Source: Streptomyces puniciscabiei (GTDB taxonomy: Bacteria > Actinomycetota > Actinomycetes > Streptomycetales > Streptomycetaceae). From it: DNA of 64,000 nt. Positions 26,836 to 36,462 of the stretch are shown piece after piece. Positions within the stretch are counted from its first letter, which is position 1; every line of letters starts with the position of its first letter. The translations under genes and the position numbers were made by a program. Where the stretch lies: the NCBI RefSeq assembly GCF_006715785.1, contig NZ_VFNX01000001.1, forward strand, positions 2,308,501-2,372,500, in the 5' to 3' direction. A model generated the notes under the pieces. The model was not told the DNA's origin and did not search any database. It saw only the letters and a list, made by a program, of their open reading frames with translations.

Positions 26836-28062
26836 ATGAAGCGCGCACGCCTGCCCATGCTCGCCGTGCTCCCCGTCACCGTCATCTCCTTCGTGGTCGC
26901 GGTCCCCTTCGTGCTCGGCGACCACCCGCTGCAGTGGTCGTCCGGCTCACCCGTGCCCCACCTGGTGCTCGACGGCAAGGAACAGACCCGGCCGGCCGGC
27001 CCCACGGACGGCGACGGCAGGACCTCCGGGGCGCCCTCGACGACCCCCGAGCTCGCCAAGGTGGACAAGGAGTGGAAGAAGGGCATGCCCCAGTGGGGCG
27101 CCCAGATCTACTGGGAGGACAACCCCCGGCACTCCCTCGCCTACGTCGAGAAGCAGGCCCGGCTGCACGCGAACTACCTGGTCGGCCTGCACGCCAACTC
27201 CGTCAGCGTGTCCTTCCCCTTCTTCAACGGGAACCGTTCCTCGACACGGATCACCCGCGGCGCCAGTACGCCGACGCCGGACCGGCTCGCCCGCATCCTG
27301 GAGATCTTCCACGAGGCCGGACTGCGCACCACCATCCGGCCGCTCATGGACGAGCACTCCCTGAAGGCCGAGCACGGCTGGCGCGGCAGCATCAAGCCGG
27401 CCGACCGCAGCGCCTGGTTCGCGTCGTACGAGAAGTTCGTCACCCCGTATCTGAAGGCGGCTCAGAGCGAGAAGGCGGCCACCTTCGTCATCGGCACCGA
27501 GCTGAACTCCCTGGAGGGCGACCCCCGCTGGGAGACCGTCGTGAACGACGCCGAGAAACTGTTCAGCGGCGAGGTCGCCTACGACGCGAACTGGGACAAC
27601 TACGTCCGGGGCCCGGTGGTCATGCCGGTCAGCCACCTCGGCGTCGACGCCTACTTCCCGGTCAAGGTCGGCGACGGCGCCTCGGTGGACACCCTGGCCG
27701 CCGGCTGGAACCGGTGGCTGGACAGGAAGGCCACCGGCCCCCTGCCCAAGATCACCGTCACCGAGGCCGGCATCGGCGCCATGAAAGGCGCCTACCACGC
27801 CCCCGGCGACTTCTCCACCAAGCGGGCCGTCGACCCCCAGGTGCAGGCCAACTGGTACACGGCCGTCTGCAAGGTCGTCCAGGAACGGAAGATGAGCGGC
27901 GTCTACTGGTGGTCGATCTACTTCGACGACGACCCGAACACCAAGCCCGACGACAAGGTCGCCTCCCGGCTCGACTTCGCCGGCCGTCCCCTCACCGAGA
28001 AGGCGATCATGGCCTGCTTCACCTCCGACTACGCGGGACCCGGGCCCCAGACCACCAGCTGA
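26836..28062 (+). CDS. Exported GH113-like TIM-barrel hydrolase
   Basis: 408 residues. An N-terminal signal anchor (7-28) and a Gly/Thr/Pro linker precede a clan-A barrel. The acid/base is Glu222 in FVIGTELNSLEG and the nucleophile Glu310 in ITVTEAGIGAMKG. Other landmarks are TTIRPLMDEHS and GVYWWSIYF. The layout fits GH113 beta-mannanases. It lies 21 bp after the synthase, with GGAAGAG before the ATG, and is followed at 15 bp by the nucleotidyltransferase. A synthase-associated hydrolase is common in polysaccharide export loci such as cellulose. Assignment to GH113 is by motif only. Confidence 0.75.
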   Translation: MKRARLPMLAVLPVTVISFVVAVPFVLGDHPLQWSSGSPVPHLVLDGKEQTRPAGPTDGDGRTSGAPSTTPELAKVDKEWKKGMPQWGAQIYWEDNPRHSLAYVEKQARLHANYLVGLHANSVSVSFPFFNGNRSSTRITRGASTPTPDRLARILEIFHEAGLRTTIRPLMDEHSLKAEHGWRGSIKPADRSAWFASYEKFVTPYLKAAQSEKAATFVIGTELNSLEGDPRWETVVNDAEKLFSGEVAYDANWDNYVRGPVVMPVSHLGVDAYFPVKVGDGASVDTLAAGWNRWLDRKATGPLPKITVTEAGIGAMKGAYHAPGDFSTKRAVDPQVQANWYTAVCKVVQERKMSGVYWWSIYFDDDPNTKPDDKVASRLDFAGRPLTEKAIMACFTSDYAGPGPQTTS

Positions 28063-28077
28063 CCGAGCGAGGCACTC

Positions 28078-29175
28078 ATGCAGGAAGCCATCATTCTCGT
28101 GGGCGGCAAGGGAACCCGCCTGCGCCCCCTGACCAACCACACCCCCAAGCCGCTCCTGAAGGTCGCCGGCTCCTCCTTCATCCGGCACCAGGTGGCCAAG
28201 CTGATGGACGCGGGCGTCGAGCACCTGGTGTTCGCCACGTCCTATCTGGCCGGTCTCTTCGAGGACGAGTTCCGGGGCTTCTCCCAGGACCTGGAGATCT
28301 CCTACGCCGTCGAGGAGGTCCCGCTCGGCACGGGCGGGGCGATCCGCAACGCCGGACGGCTGCTGCGCGGCGGGCCCGAGGCGCGGGTCCTGATCCTCAA
28401 CGGCGACATCCTCTCCGGCGTGGACCTGCGCGGCATCCTGGCCCGCCACGAGGCCGCGGAGGCGGACGTGACGCTGCACCTCACCCGCGTCGCCGACCCC
28501 CGCGCCTTCGGCCTCGTCCCCACCGACGACAGCGGCCGGGTGCTGGCCTTCCTGGAGAAGCCCAGGACCCAGGAGGAGATCGTCACCGACCAGATCAACG
28601 CCGGCTGCTACGTCTTCCGCCGCTCGGTCCTGGACGCCATCCCGGGCGAACGGGAGGTCTCCGTCGAGCAGGAGACGTTCCCACAGCTCGTCGCCGGGGG
28701 CGGGCGCGTCCTCGGCCATGTCACCGACGACTACTGGCGTGACCTCGGCACCCCGCTCGCGTTCGTGCACGGGTCCGCCGACCTGGTCACCGGCCGGGCG
28801 ACCTCGCCGCTGGTGGGGCCGCCGGCCGAGGCCCTGATCCATCCCACGGCCACCGTCGACGCGACCGCCCGCGTCACCGGCGGCTCGACGATCGGGCCGC
28901 ACGCCGTGATCGGCCCGCACGTGGTCGTCGACCGCTCCATCGTCGGCGCGAACGTCACCGTGGCCGAGGGCGCCCGGATCCGCGAGTCCGTGGTCGACCA
29001 CGACTCCTCGATCGGCAGCGAATCGTTCCTGCACGAGGTCGTGGTCGGCTGCCACTCGCATGTCGGCGCGCAGAACGAGCTGCCCGCCCAGCTGCGGCTG
29101 TCGTGCGGCATCCGCATTCCCGCCCAAGGGGTGCGCGTCAGCGGTACGGCTGCCGCCTGCCCGACGGCCCACTGA
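28078..29175 (+). CDS. Sugar-1-phosphate nucleotidyltransferase (GDP-mannose pyrophosphorylase type)
   Basis: 365 residues. The nucleotidyltransferase domain begins EAIILVGGKGTRLRPLTNHT with the signature GxGTRLRPLT. It continues with PKPLLKVAG, the metal Asp in LNGDILSG and VLAFLEKP. A C-terminal left-handed beta-helix follows (hexapeptides such as IGPHAVIGPHVVVDRSIVGANVTV). This arrangement matches eukaryote-like GDP-mannose pyrophosphorylases. It would make GDP-mannose from mannose-1-phosphate and GTP. Other nucleotide specificities cannot be excluded, but the Egghead-like synthase next door fits GDP-mannose. Confidence 0.8.
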   Translation: MQEAIILVGGKGTRLRPLTNHTPKPLLKVAGSSFIRHQVAKLMDAGVEHLVFATSYLAGLFEDEFRGFSQDLEISYAVEEVPLGTGGAIRNAGRLLRGGPEARVLILNGDILSGVDLRGILARHEAAEADVTLHLTRVADPRAFGLVPTDDSGRVLAFLEKPRTQEEIVTDQINAGCYVFRRSVLDAIPGEREVSVEQETFPQLVAGGGRVLGHVTDDYWRDLGTPLAFVHGSADLVTGRATSPLVGPPAEALIHPTATVDATARVTGGSTIGPHAVIGPHVVVDRSIVGANVTVAEGARIRESVVDHDSSIGSESFLHEVVVGCHSHVGAQNELPAQLRLSCGIRIPAQGVRVSGTAAACPTAH

Positions 29176-29210
29176 AGTCGCCGGCCCGACCGGACAGTTA
29201 CTGGAGAACC

Positions 29211-31238
29211 GTGACCCGCCATCGCTCAACGGCCGCGCAGACCGGGCGTCTGCGCAAGTACCGGCCGGACATCCAGGGCCTGCGTGCCGTAGCCATCATG
29301 ATGGTGGTCACCATGCACGCCGGCATCCTCGACATCCACGGCGGCGTGGACGTCAGCTTCGTGCTGAGCGGCTTCCTCATCGGCAGCCAGCTCCTCGCCG
29401 AGATCGACAAGACCGGCAAGGTGTCACTGAGCAAGTTCTGGGCGCGCCGGATGCGGCGGCTCGCCCCCGGCATGGCCGTCGTCGTCATCACCACGGCCGC
29501 CGTGGCCTGGCTCTACGCCAGCCCGCTCAGGTTCCGCACCACCATGAAGGACGGTCTCAGCGCGGCGCTCAGCTTCATGAACTGGCGCCTGGTCGAGACC
29601 GGCACGGACTACTTCGCCAACGACGGCACGCAGTCCCCGTACCAGCACTTCTGGTCGCTGGGCATCGAGGAGCAGTTCTACCTGGCCGCCCCGGTCGTCC
29701 TCGTCGTCACGGTGTGGCTGTCCCGCAGGATCTTCCGCAACCGGGTCCTGGTGGGCCTGTTCCTGACGGCCGTGGTCGGCGGGTCGCTGTATCTGTCGGT
29801 CGAGCAGACCGCCTCGAACCAGCCCCTCGCCTACTTCGGCACCCAGACCCGCATCTGGGAACTCGCCTCCGGCATCCTGCTCGCCCTGGGGGCGCCCCTG
29901 CTGTCCCGCATGCACCAGGGCCTGGCCGCCGTCATCACCTGGGCGGGCCTGGCGACCACGATCGGCACCGCACTGCTCATCACCAAGGAAACCCCGCTGC
30001 CGGGCTACGCGGTGGCCGGTCCCGTGCTCGGCGCCTGCATGATCATCGCCGGCGGCTGCGCCCACCCCCGCCTCGGCGTCGAGACGATCCTGCACAACCC
30101 GGTGACCGACTACATCGGGAACGTCAGCTACGGCTGGTACCTGTGGCACTGGCCGATCCTGGTCCTGTGGCCGGACGTCGTGGGCCGGGACATGACCTAC
30201 TCGGACCGCTTCCGGGTGCTGTCCCTGTCCTTCATCCTGGCCGTCGTCATGTACTACGTCGTCGAGCTGCGGTTCCGGAACAACGCCCAGCTGGTGGCGA
30301 CCCCCTGGAAGGGCATCTTCGCCGGCGGCACCGCCACCGCGGGCGCGGCGGCGGCCACCGCCTGCGCCATGTTCGTCCCGCTCAACCTCGCCACCTCCGC
30401 CTCCGCCGCGAGCGGCGACGCCGCCGGTTACTCCGGTGCGGGCTCGGTGAAGCAGGCCGTGCTGCAGAAGGAGCTCCCGGCGACCGCCCAGAGCGCCCTC
30501 CCGGGGGCTCCCAAGGACATGACCCACTACGGCTGTATCGACAACACCGATGTCAAGACGTTCGTCCTGCGCGAGAACTGCGTCATCGGTGACCGCTCGG
30601 GCAAGAAGACCATCGTGGTCATCGGCGACTCCCACGCCTGGCAGTGGGGCGACGCCTTCAACGCCCTCGGCACGTCGCTGCACGCCAAGGTGGTGACCAT
30701 GGCGAAGGGCGGCTGCTCCCCCGAGGTCTACGCCATCAAGAACCCCGAGCTGAACCGCGAGTACTCGGAGTGCGACAGCTGGCGGGAATCGGCGTTCAAG
30801 AGCATCGACGACCTCAAGCCCGACGTCATCGTCGTCTCCAGCCGCATCCGCCGCGAGGTGACCGAGAAGGGCGCCGAGGAGGCCTTCAAGGAGTTCGAGG
30901 CCTCCGGTGCCAAGCTCCTGTACATCACGGACACCCCGCAGCCCGGCCGGAACGTCCCGGACTGCCTCGCCACCCACCTCCACGACGTCTCCGCCTGCAA
31001 CCCCACCCAGGACCAGGCCATCGAGTACCGCGAGCACCGGGCCACGGAGCAGCGGGTGGCGGAGGCCCACGGTGCCGAGGTCATCGACACACTTCCCGCG
31101 TTCTGCGCGAGCGGCGTGTGCCCGACGGTGATCTCGGACCAGATCGTCTACTTCGACGCCAGCCACATCACGGCGGGCTACGCGAAGTCGCTGGTCCCCT
31201 TCCTCAAGCCGACGGTCCGAAAGGCCCTGGCCGGCTGA
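29211..31238 (+). CDS. OafA/YrhL-type O-acyltransferase with C-terminal SGNH domain
   Basis: 675 residues from GTG 29211 (TGGAGAACC just upstream; the longer frame from 29103 overlaps the previous gene). The N-terminal acyltransferase-3 domain has about ten helices with IQGLRAVAIMMVVTMHAG, FWSLGIEEQFYL and YGWYLWHWPIL. An SGNH hydrolase-like domain follows, with block I VVIGDSHAWQWGD and a C-terminal FDASHITAGYA (Asp-x-x-His). Such proteins move acetyl groups across the membrane onto surface polysaccharides. It ends the island; truA is convergent nine bases away. I infer acetylation of the mannose polymer. Confidence 0.88.
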   Translation: MTRHRSTAAQTGRLRKYRPDIQGLRAVAIMMVVTMHAGILDIHGGVDVSFVLSGFLIGSQLLAEIDKTGKVSLSKFWARRMRRLAPGMAVVVITTAAVAWLYASPLRFRTTMKDGLSAALSFMNWRLVETGTDYFANDGTQSPYQHFWSLGIEEQFYLAAPVVLVVTVWLSRRIFRNRVLVGLFLTAVVGGSLYLSVEQTASNQPLAYFGTQTRIWELASGILLALGAPLLSRMHQGLAAVITWAGLATTIGTALLITKETPLPGYAVAGPVLGACMIIAGGCAHPRLGVETILHNPVTDYIGNVSYGWYLWHWPILVLWPDVVGRDMTYSDRFRVLSLSFILAVVMYYVVELRFRNNAQLVATPWKGIFAGGTATAGAAAATACAMFVPLNLATSASAASGDAAGYSGAGSVKQAVLQKELPATAQSALPGAPKDMTHYGCIDNTDVKTFVLRENCVIGDRSGKKTIVVIGDSHAWQWGDAFNALGTSLHAKVVTMAKGGCSPEVYAIKNPELNREYSECDSWRESAFKSIDDLKPDVIVVSSRIRREVTEKGAEEAFKEFEASGAKLLYITDTPQPGRNVPDCLATHLHDVSACNPTQDQAIEYREHRATEQRVAEAHGAEVIDTLPAFCASGVCPTVISDQIVYFDASHITAGYAKSLVPFLKPTVRKALAG

Positions 31239-31247
31239 CCCGCAGGC

Positions 31248-32102
31248 TCAGCAGCACCCCGCCGACGGCAGCGTGCGCTTGTTCCGCGCCTCCTTGTTGC
31301 GCGCGGCCAGCAGCTCGTCGGCGGGGTAGCCGACCTCCTCCAGCGTCAGCCCGTGCGGCCGTACGACATGCACGGCGGAGTCCCGGACGCCCGCGGCCAG
31401 CACCTTCGCGGGCCACTCCGGCCCCCGGTGCCCGTCCCCGACGAACAGCAGCGCGCCGATCAGCGAGCGCACCATGTTGTGGCAGAACGCGTCGGCGCGC
31501 ACGGTGGCGGTGATGATCCCGTCGGCGCCCTTTTCCAGGCTCAGCTCCTGCAGGGTCCGGATGGTCGTGGCCCCTTCCCGCTTCTTGCAGTACGCGGCGA
31601 AGTCGTGCTCGCCGAGCAGCGCCCGCGCGGCCTCGTTCATGGCGTCCACGTCGAGCGGCCAGTCGTGCCAGAGCACGTGGCCCCGCAGCAGGGGGTCCAC
31701 TCCCCCGGGGTTGTCCGTCACCCGGTAGGCATAGCGCCGCCAGATCGCGGAGAACCGGGCGTTGAAACCCCTGGGCGCCTCCCTGAGCGCCCACACCCGC
31801 ACATCCTTCGGCAGCCGCCCGGCGAGCCGCTTGAGCAGCTTTCCGCTCTGCTCCGCCCAGACCTCACGGGGCAGATCGACATGGGCGACCTGACCGCGTG
31901 CGTGCACACCGGCGTCGGTCCGTCCGGCCACGGTCAGGTCGTACGTCTCCTTCGACCGCGTCACCGTGCGCAGGGCGTCCTCGATCTCGCCCTGCACGGT
32001 CCGCTTGCCGCCGGCCTGCTTGGCCCAGCCGTGGAAGTCGGTGCCGTCGTAGGAGAGGTCGAGGCGGATGCGTACGAAACCGGGCTGTACTTCGTCAGTC
32101 AC
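31248..32102 (-). CDS. truA: tRNA pseudouridine(38-40) synthase
   Basis: 284 residues. TruA modifies positions 38-40 of many tRNAs. The catalytic Asp lies in [28 protein letters not shown] and [15 protein letters not shown] are further family motifs. It follows rplQ, as in many actinobacteria, past a good terminator, so read-through or its own promoter is needed. Confidence 0.96.
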   Translation of the reverse strand: MTDEVQPGFVRIRLDLSYDGTDFHGWAKQAGGKRTVQGEIEDALRTVTRSKETYDLTVAGRTDAGVHARGQVAHVDLPREVWAEQSGKLLKRLAGRLPKDVRVWALREAPRGFNARFSAIWRRYAYRVTDNPGGVDPLLRGHVLWHDWPLDVDAMNEAARALLGEHDFAAYCKKREGATTIRTLQELSLEKGADGIITATVRADAFCHNMVRSLIGALLFVGDGHRGPEWPAKVLAAGVRDSAVHVVRPHGLTLEEVGYPADELLAARNKEARNKRTLPSAGCC

Positions 32103-32130
32103 ACGCGAATTCTTTCAGGGCGGTGTCATG

Positions 32131-32179
32131 GGAAAAAACGGGAAAGCGGGCCCGCCCCGAAGGACGGACCCGCTTCCCG
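32131..32179 (-). terminator. Intrinsic terminator after rplQ
   Basis: On the minus strand, a GC-rich stem (CGGGAAGCGGGTCCGTCC pairing with GGCGGGCCCGCTTTCCCG with one bulge) is followed by TTTTTTCCC. A T-run is rare in this genome and makes this a classical rho-independent terminator for the alpha operon. Confidence 0.85.
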
Positions 32180-32193
32180 CGTCAGGCAGAGAC

Positions 32194-32673
32194 TCAGGCC
32201 TCCGTCGACTCCTCGGCCGGAGCCTCGGTGGTCTCCGCAGCCTTGGCCTCGTCGGCCTCCTTGACCGCGCGCTTGGTGGCGGCCTCGGCCTCACCCACGG
32301 CGTTCTGCTGCACCGTCAGCGCCTCGACCAGCTCGATGACGGCCATGGGCGCGTTGTCGCCACGGCGGTTACCGATCTTGGTGATGCGGGTGTAGCCACC
32401 GGGACGGTTCTCGTAGCGCGGGCCGATCTCGGTGAAGAGCGTGTGGACGACGCTCTTGTCCGTGATGACCTGGAGCACCTGACGGCGGTTGTGAAGGTCG
32501 CCCTTCTTCGCCTTGGTGATCAGACGCTCGGCGTACGGGCGCAGGCGGCGGGCCTTCGCCTCGGTGGTGGTGATACGGCCGTGCTCGAAGAGGCTCTTCG
32601 CGAGGTTCGCGAGGAGGAGCTTCTCGTGCGCGGCACTGCCGCCCAGACGGGCACCCTTGGTGGGCTTCGGCAT
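32194..32673 (-). CDS. rplQ: 50S ribosomal protein L17
   Basis: 159 residues. The L17 core ([40 protein letters not shown]) is followed by a Glu/Ala-rich tail of about 40 residues ending EEST EA, an extension common in actinobacteria. It lies at the polypeptide exit tunnel. It is 95 bp after rpoA. Confidence 0.96.
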   Translation of the reverse strand: MPKPTKGARLGGSAAHEKLLLANLAKSLFEHGRITTTEAKARRLRPYAERLITKAKKGDLHNRRQVLQVITDKSVVHTLFTEIGPRYENRPGGYTRITKIGNRRGDNAPMAVIELVEALTVQQNAVGEAEAATKRAVKEADEAKAAETTEAPAEESTEA

Positions 32674-32768
32674 TGTTCTTCTCCTGTGTGTCTGCCCCGG
32701 CCGTGTCAGGTACCGGGGTCAGGAACCCGATGAGCGGATGCTCACCGGCAACGACCGGTCAGTACGGC

Positions 32769-33791
32769 TCAGTACTGCTCGGTCTCCACGAAACCCGCGT
32801 CCGCGTCGTCGTCGGCGCCGAAGGCGTCGGCAGCGGCCGTGGGGTCGAATCCGGGCGGGCTGTCCTTCAGGGCCAGGCCCATGCCGGCCAGCTTCGCCTT
32901 GACCTCGTCGATGGACTTCGCACCGAAGTTGCGGATGTCCAGGAGGTCGGCCTCCGAGCGCGCCACGAGCTCACCCACGGAGTGGATGCCCTCACGCTTG
33001 AGGCAGTTGTAGGAGCGGACCGTGAGCTCCAGCTCCTCGATCGGCAGCGCGAGGTCGGCGGCCAGGGCGGCGTCCGTGGGGGACGGGCCCATGTCGATGC
33101 CCTCGGCGTCGATGTTGAGCTCGCGGGCCAGACCGAACAGCTCGACCAGGGTCTTGCCGGCCGACGCCATGGCGTCACGCGGACGCATGGCCTGCTTGGT
33201 CTCGACGTCGACGATCAGCTTGTCGAAGTCGGTGCGCTGCTCGACACGCGTGGCCTCGACCTTGTACGTGACCTTCAGCACCGGCGAGTAGATGGAGTCG
33301 ACCGGGATACGGCCGATCTCCTGGCCCACCTGCTTGTTCTGCACGGCGGAGACGTAACCGCGGCCACGCTCGACCGTCAGCTCCATCTCCAGCTTGCCCT
33401 TGCCGTTGAGCGTGGCGAGGACGAGGTCGGGGTTGTGCACCTCGACACCGGCCGGGGGCGCGATGTCGGCGGCGGTGACCAGACCCGGGCCCTGCTTGCG
33501 CAGGTACATCACGACCGGCTCGTCGTGCTCCGAGGAGACGACCAGCTGCTTGATGTTGAGGATCAGGTCGGTGACGTCCTCCTTGACGCCCGGCACGGTG
33601 GTGAACTCGTGCAGGACGCCGTCGATCCGGATCGAGGTGACGGCGGCACCCGGGATCGAGGACAGGAGCGTACGGCGCAGGGAGTTGCCGAGGGTGTAGC
33701 CGAAGCCCGGCTCCAGCGGCTCGATCACGAACCGGGAGCGGAACTCGTCGACGACCTCTTCGGTCAACGAGGGACGCTGAGCGATCAGCAT
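32769..33791 (-). CDS. rpoA: RNA polymerase alpha subunit
   Basis: 340 residues. The N-terminal assembly domain ([33 protein letters not shown] block, residues 19-47) and the C-terminal domain are complete. The latter carries [19 protein letters not shown] and [17 protein letters not shown], the part that touches UP elements and activators. The acidic tail [14 protein letters not shown] is typical of streptomycetes. rpsK is directly upstream; rpsD is absent from this operon. Confidence 0.97.
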   Translation of the reverse strand: MLIAQRPSLTEEVVDEFRSRFVIEPLEPGFGYTLGNSLRRTLLSSIPGAAVTSIRIDGVLHEFTTVPGVKEDVTDLILNIKQLVVSSEHDEPVVMYLRKQGPGLVTAADIAPPAGVEVHNPDLVLATLNGKGKLEMELTVERGRGYVSAVQNKQVGQEIGRIPVDSIYSPVLKVTYKVEATRVEQRTDFDKLIVDVETKQAMRPRDAMASAGKTLVELFGLARELNIDAEGIDMGPSPTDAALAADLALPIEELELTVRSYNCLKREGIHSVGELVARSEADLLDIRNFGAKSIDEVKAKLAGMGLALKDSPPGFDPTAAADAFGADDDADAGFVETEQY

Positions 33792-33936
33792 GTGTGGATC
33801 AGATCCTTCATTCGTGGACGCCCGCTATTTGACGTCCGACGGAAACCGCACCCGTGAAAAGTGCGGGTACTGCAAGGGTACGGGCGGTAGGACCCCTAGG
33901 GAGCCATACCGCCCGGACGCTTGGGTCAACCGTGCG

Positions 33937-34341
33937 TCAGACGCGACGACGCTTCGGCGGACGGCAGCCGTTGTGCGGGGTCGGGGTGACGTCCTGGATG
34001 GAGCCGACCTCGAGGCCCGTGGCCTGCAGGGAGCGGATCGCGGTCTCACGACCGGAGCCCGGGCCCTTGACGAACACGTCGACCTTGCGCATGCCGTGCT
34101 CCTGGGCACGGCGGGCGGCCGACTCGGCGGCCATCTGCGCGGCGAACGGCGTGGACTTCCGGGAGCCCTTGAAGCCGACGTGGCCGGCGGAGGCCCAGGA
34201 GATCACGTTGCCGGACGGGTCCGTGATGGAGACGATCGTGTTGTTGAACGTGCTCTTGATGTGCGCGTGGCCGTGAGCGACGTTCTTCTTTTCCTTGCGG
34301 CGCACCTTCTTGGCAGCGCCCTGACGTCCCTTGGGGGGCAT
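33937..34341 (-). CDS. rpsK: 30S ribosomal protein S11
   Basis: 134 residues. Platform protein of the small subunit, with [32 protein letters not shown] and [16 protein letters not shown] at the C-terminus. It is preceded by rpsM (65 bp) and followed by rpoA (145 bp). Confidence 0.97.
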   Translation of the reverse strand: MPPKGRQGAAKKVRRKEKKNVAHGHAHIKSTFNNTIVSITDPSGNVISWASAGHVGFKGSRKSTPFAAQMAAESAARRAQEHGMRKVDVFVKGPGSGRETAIRSLQATGLEVGSIQDVTPTPHNGCRPPKRRRV

Positions 34342-34406
34342 CTACTAACTCCTACGGGAGGTGGTCGGTCCTACAGCGAAGACCGTGGACAGGTGTCCGC
34401 TGCGGA

Positions 34407-34787
34407 CTACTTCTTGCCCGGCTTCTTCTTGCCGGCGATGGCGCGACGCGGGCCCTTGCGGGTGCGGGCGTTGGTGCTGGTGCGCTGACCGCGGACGGGC
34501 AGACCGCGACGGTGACGGAGACCCTGGTAGCAGCCGATCTCGACCTTGCGGCGGATGTCGGCCTGGATCTCGCGACGGAGGTCACCCTCGGTCTTGATGT
34601 TGTTGTCGACGTACTCGCGAATCGCGACGAGCTGCTCCTCGGAGAGGTCGCGAACGCGGGTGTTCGGGTCGACGCCGGTCGCAGCCAGCGTCTCCTTCGA
34701 GAGGGTCCGGCCGATGCCGAACACGTAGGTCAGGGCGACCTCCACGCGCTTTTCGCGCGGGATGTCAACACCGGAAACGCGTGCCAT
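34407..34787 (-). CDS. rpsM: 30S ribosomal protein S13
   Basis: 126 residues. Head protein contacting the A- and P-site tRNAs and L5. Family blocks are [38 protein letters not shown] and the lysine tail AGKKKPGKK. The gap to rpmJ holds a short hairpin (about 34887-34908) and may contain an extra promoter. Confidence 0.97.
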   Translation of the reverse strand: MARVSGVDIPREKRVEVALTYVFGIGRTLSKETLAATGVDPNTRVRDLSEEQLVAIREYVDNNIKTEGDLRREIQADIRRKVEIGCYQGLRHRRGLPVRGQRTSTNARTRKGPRRAIAGKKKPGKK

Positions 34788-34982
34788 TCAATGGCTCCTG
34801 GTGATCTTCGGAGGTCTTCCGCAGAACCGGATCCCGGCCGCCGTACCAGGTACGAACCGGGTCCCCGGCCTCCGAACCGGGGGTGTCAAACCGCTTGCGA
34901 CGGTTTGGGTCCTGCGTATGAACATATTCAGCTCGCGTCGCGCGAATCTCTGCGATGGAGGTGCAGAGGGTGAGGTCGTGCG

Positions 34983-35096
34983 TCAGCCCTGGCGCTGCTT
35001 GTGGCGCGGGTTCTCGCAGATGACCATGACCCGGCCGTGACGGCGGATCACCCTGCACTTGTCGCAGATCTTCTTGACGCTCGGCTTGACCTTCAT
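34983..35096 (-). CDS. rpmJ: 50S ribosomal protein L36 (zinc-binding form)
   Basis: 37 residues, reading [20 protein letters not shown] and ending NPRHKQRQG. The zinc ligands Cys11, Cys14, Cys27 and His32 are all present, so this is the C+ form. It is between infA and rpsM, the standard place. Confidence 0.96.
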   Translation of the reverse strand: MKVKPSVKKICDKCRVIRRHGRVMVICENPRHKQRQG

Positions 35097-35155
35097 GGGA
35101 TTGAGGTTCTCCGGGTCAGTGCCACCACCCCGCGGAAGCGGGATGCGGGCAAGAT

Positions 35156-35377
35156 CTACTTGTAGCGGTAGACGATCCGGCCACGCGTCAGGTCGTACGG
35201 AGACAGCTCCACCACGACCCGGTCGTCAGGGAGGATGCGGATGTAGTGCATACGCATCTTGCCGCTGATGTGTGCCAGGACCTGGTGGCCGTTCTGGAGC
35301 TCGACCTTGAACATGGCGTTCGGCAGAGACTCGACGACAGTGCCCTCGATCTCGATGGCACCTTGCTTCTTGGCCAC
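35156..35377 (-). CDS. infA: Translation initiation factor IF-1
   Basis: 73 residues from GTG 35377. The S1-like OB fold [20 protein letters not shown] and [21 protein letters not shown] sequence (here LPDDRV) ends [17 protein letters not shown]-1 blocks the A site during initiation. It starts the infA-rpmJ-rpsM-rpsK-rpoA-rplQ run; the 147-bp gap to map is wide enough for a promoter. Confidence 0.97.
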   Translation of the reverse strand: MAKKQGAIEIEGTVVESLPNAMFKVELQNGHQVLAHISGKMRMHYIRILPDDRVVVELSPYDLTRGRIVYRYK

Positions 35378-35524
35378 GCTTCGCCCTTCGAATCGACTAC
35401 CTTGATCGGCTTTCGTCCTACCACCACGCACGCAGGCATGAGGGTGCACGAGAGCCGACGAGTCAGTCTACGTCGGCATACCGGGAAAGGCGAATCGAGG
35501 AAGTCTGCCCCACGCGGGAGATCA

Positions 35525-36361
35525 CTAACCGAGCGGATCGGGGGCGGCCGTGATGCCGTACTCGGCCAGCTTCGCCTTGCCCCCGTCGGGTGCCGTCAGG
35601 ACCAGTGGGCCCTCGGCCGTCAGGGCGACCGAGTGCTCCCAGTGGGAGGACCAGGTGCCGTCGGTGGTGATGACCGTCCAGTCGTCCGAGAGGACCTCGG
35701 TCTTCGGGGTGCCGAGGGAGACCATCGGCTCGATCGCGAGGCAGAAGCCGGGCACCAGCTTGGGGCCCTTGCCGCGGCGGCGGTCGACGTAGTTCAGCAG
35801 ATGCGGGTCCATGTGCATCTCGGTACCGATGCCGTGGCCGCCGTAGTCCTCGATGATCCCGTACCTGCCGCCGCCCGGCTTCGGCTGGCGGCGGATGTAC
35901 GTCTCGATCGCGCGGGAGACGTCGACGAGCCGGTTGCCCTGCTTCATAGCCGCGATACCGGCCCACATCGACTCCTCCGTCACCCGGGAGAGCTCGATCA
36001 GCTCCGGGGCATGACCGGAACCCACGAACGCCGTGTAGGCGGCGTCGCCGTGCCAGCCGTCGACGATCGCGCCGCAGTCGATGGAGATGATGTCGCCGTC
36101 CTTGAGGACGACCTCGTCGGAGGGGATGCCGTGCACGACGACGTCGTTCACGGAGGTGCAGATGGTCGCGGGGAAGCCGCCGTACCCCAGGAAGTTCGAC
36201 TTGGCGCCGTGCTCGGCCAGCACCTTGCGGGCGACCTCGTCCAGGTCCTTGGTGGAGGCGCCGGGCACCGCGGCCTCGCGGGTGGCCGCGTGGATGGCGG
36301 CGACGACCAGGCCCGCCGCACGCATCTTCGCGATCTGCTCGGGCGTCTTGATCTGCACCAT
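35525..36361 (-). CDS. map: Type I methionine aminopeptidase
   Basis: 278 residues from ATG 36361. It removes the initiator Met from nascent chains. The five metal ligands of the pita-bread fold are recognisable: Asp in IISIDCGAIVDGWHGDAAYT (two), His in YGGHGIGTEMHMDP, Glu in LAIEPMVSLG and Glu in SSHWEHSVAL. A GTG 14 codons upstream is a weaker alternative start. It is 101 bp after adk. Confidence 0.95.
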   Translation of the reverse strand: MVQIKTPEQIAKMRAAGLVVAAIHAATREAAVPGASTKDLDEVARKVLAEHGAKSNFLGYGGFPATICTSVNDVVVHGIPSDEVVLKDGDIISIDCGAIVDGWHGDAAYTAFVGSGHAPELIELSRVTEESMWAGIAAMKQGNRLVDVSRAIETYIRRQPKPGGGRYGIIEDYGGHGIGTEMHMDPHLLNYVDRRRGKGPKLVPGFCLAIEPMVSLGTPKTEVLSDDWTVITTDGTWSSHWEHSVALTAEGPLVLTAPDGGKAKLAEYGITAAPDPLG

Positions 36362-36462
36362 GGGGGGCCTGCGCTCTCCGTCACTCACATCGGCTGGGGT
36401 ATCTGTACAACAGTACGGCCGCGGCACCCGGGGAGGGCACCGCGGCCGGAAGAGCCGGGCTG

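Noticed and set aside
25437..28742. A 1101-codon plus-strand frame
   Set aside because: It is an out-of-frame shadow of the synthase and hydrolase genes, very rich in Arg and Pro, without domain features.
26947..29229. A 760-codon minus-strand frame
   Set aside because: Antisense to two well-supported genes; composition is that of a shadow frame.
33791..33937. Possible rpsD between rpsK and rpoA
   Set aside because: Only 145 bp of non-coding sequence is present; streptomycetes keep rpsD elsewhere.
36417..36447. Hairpin between adk and map as a terminator
   Set aside because: Only an 8-bp stem (GGCCGCGG/CCGCGGCC) and no T-run; common by chance at this GC content.
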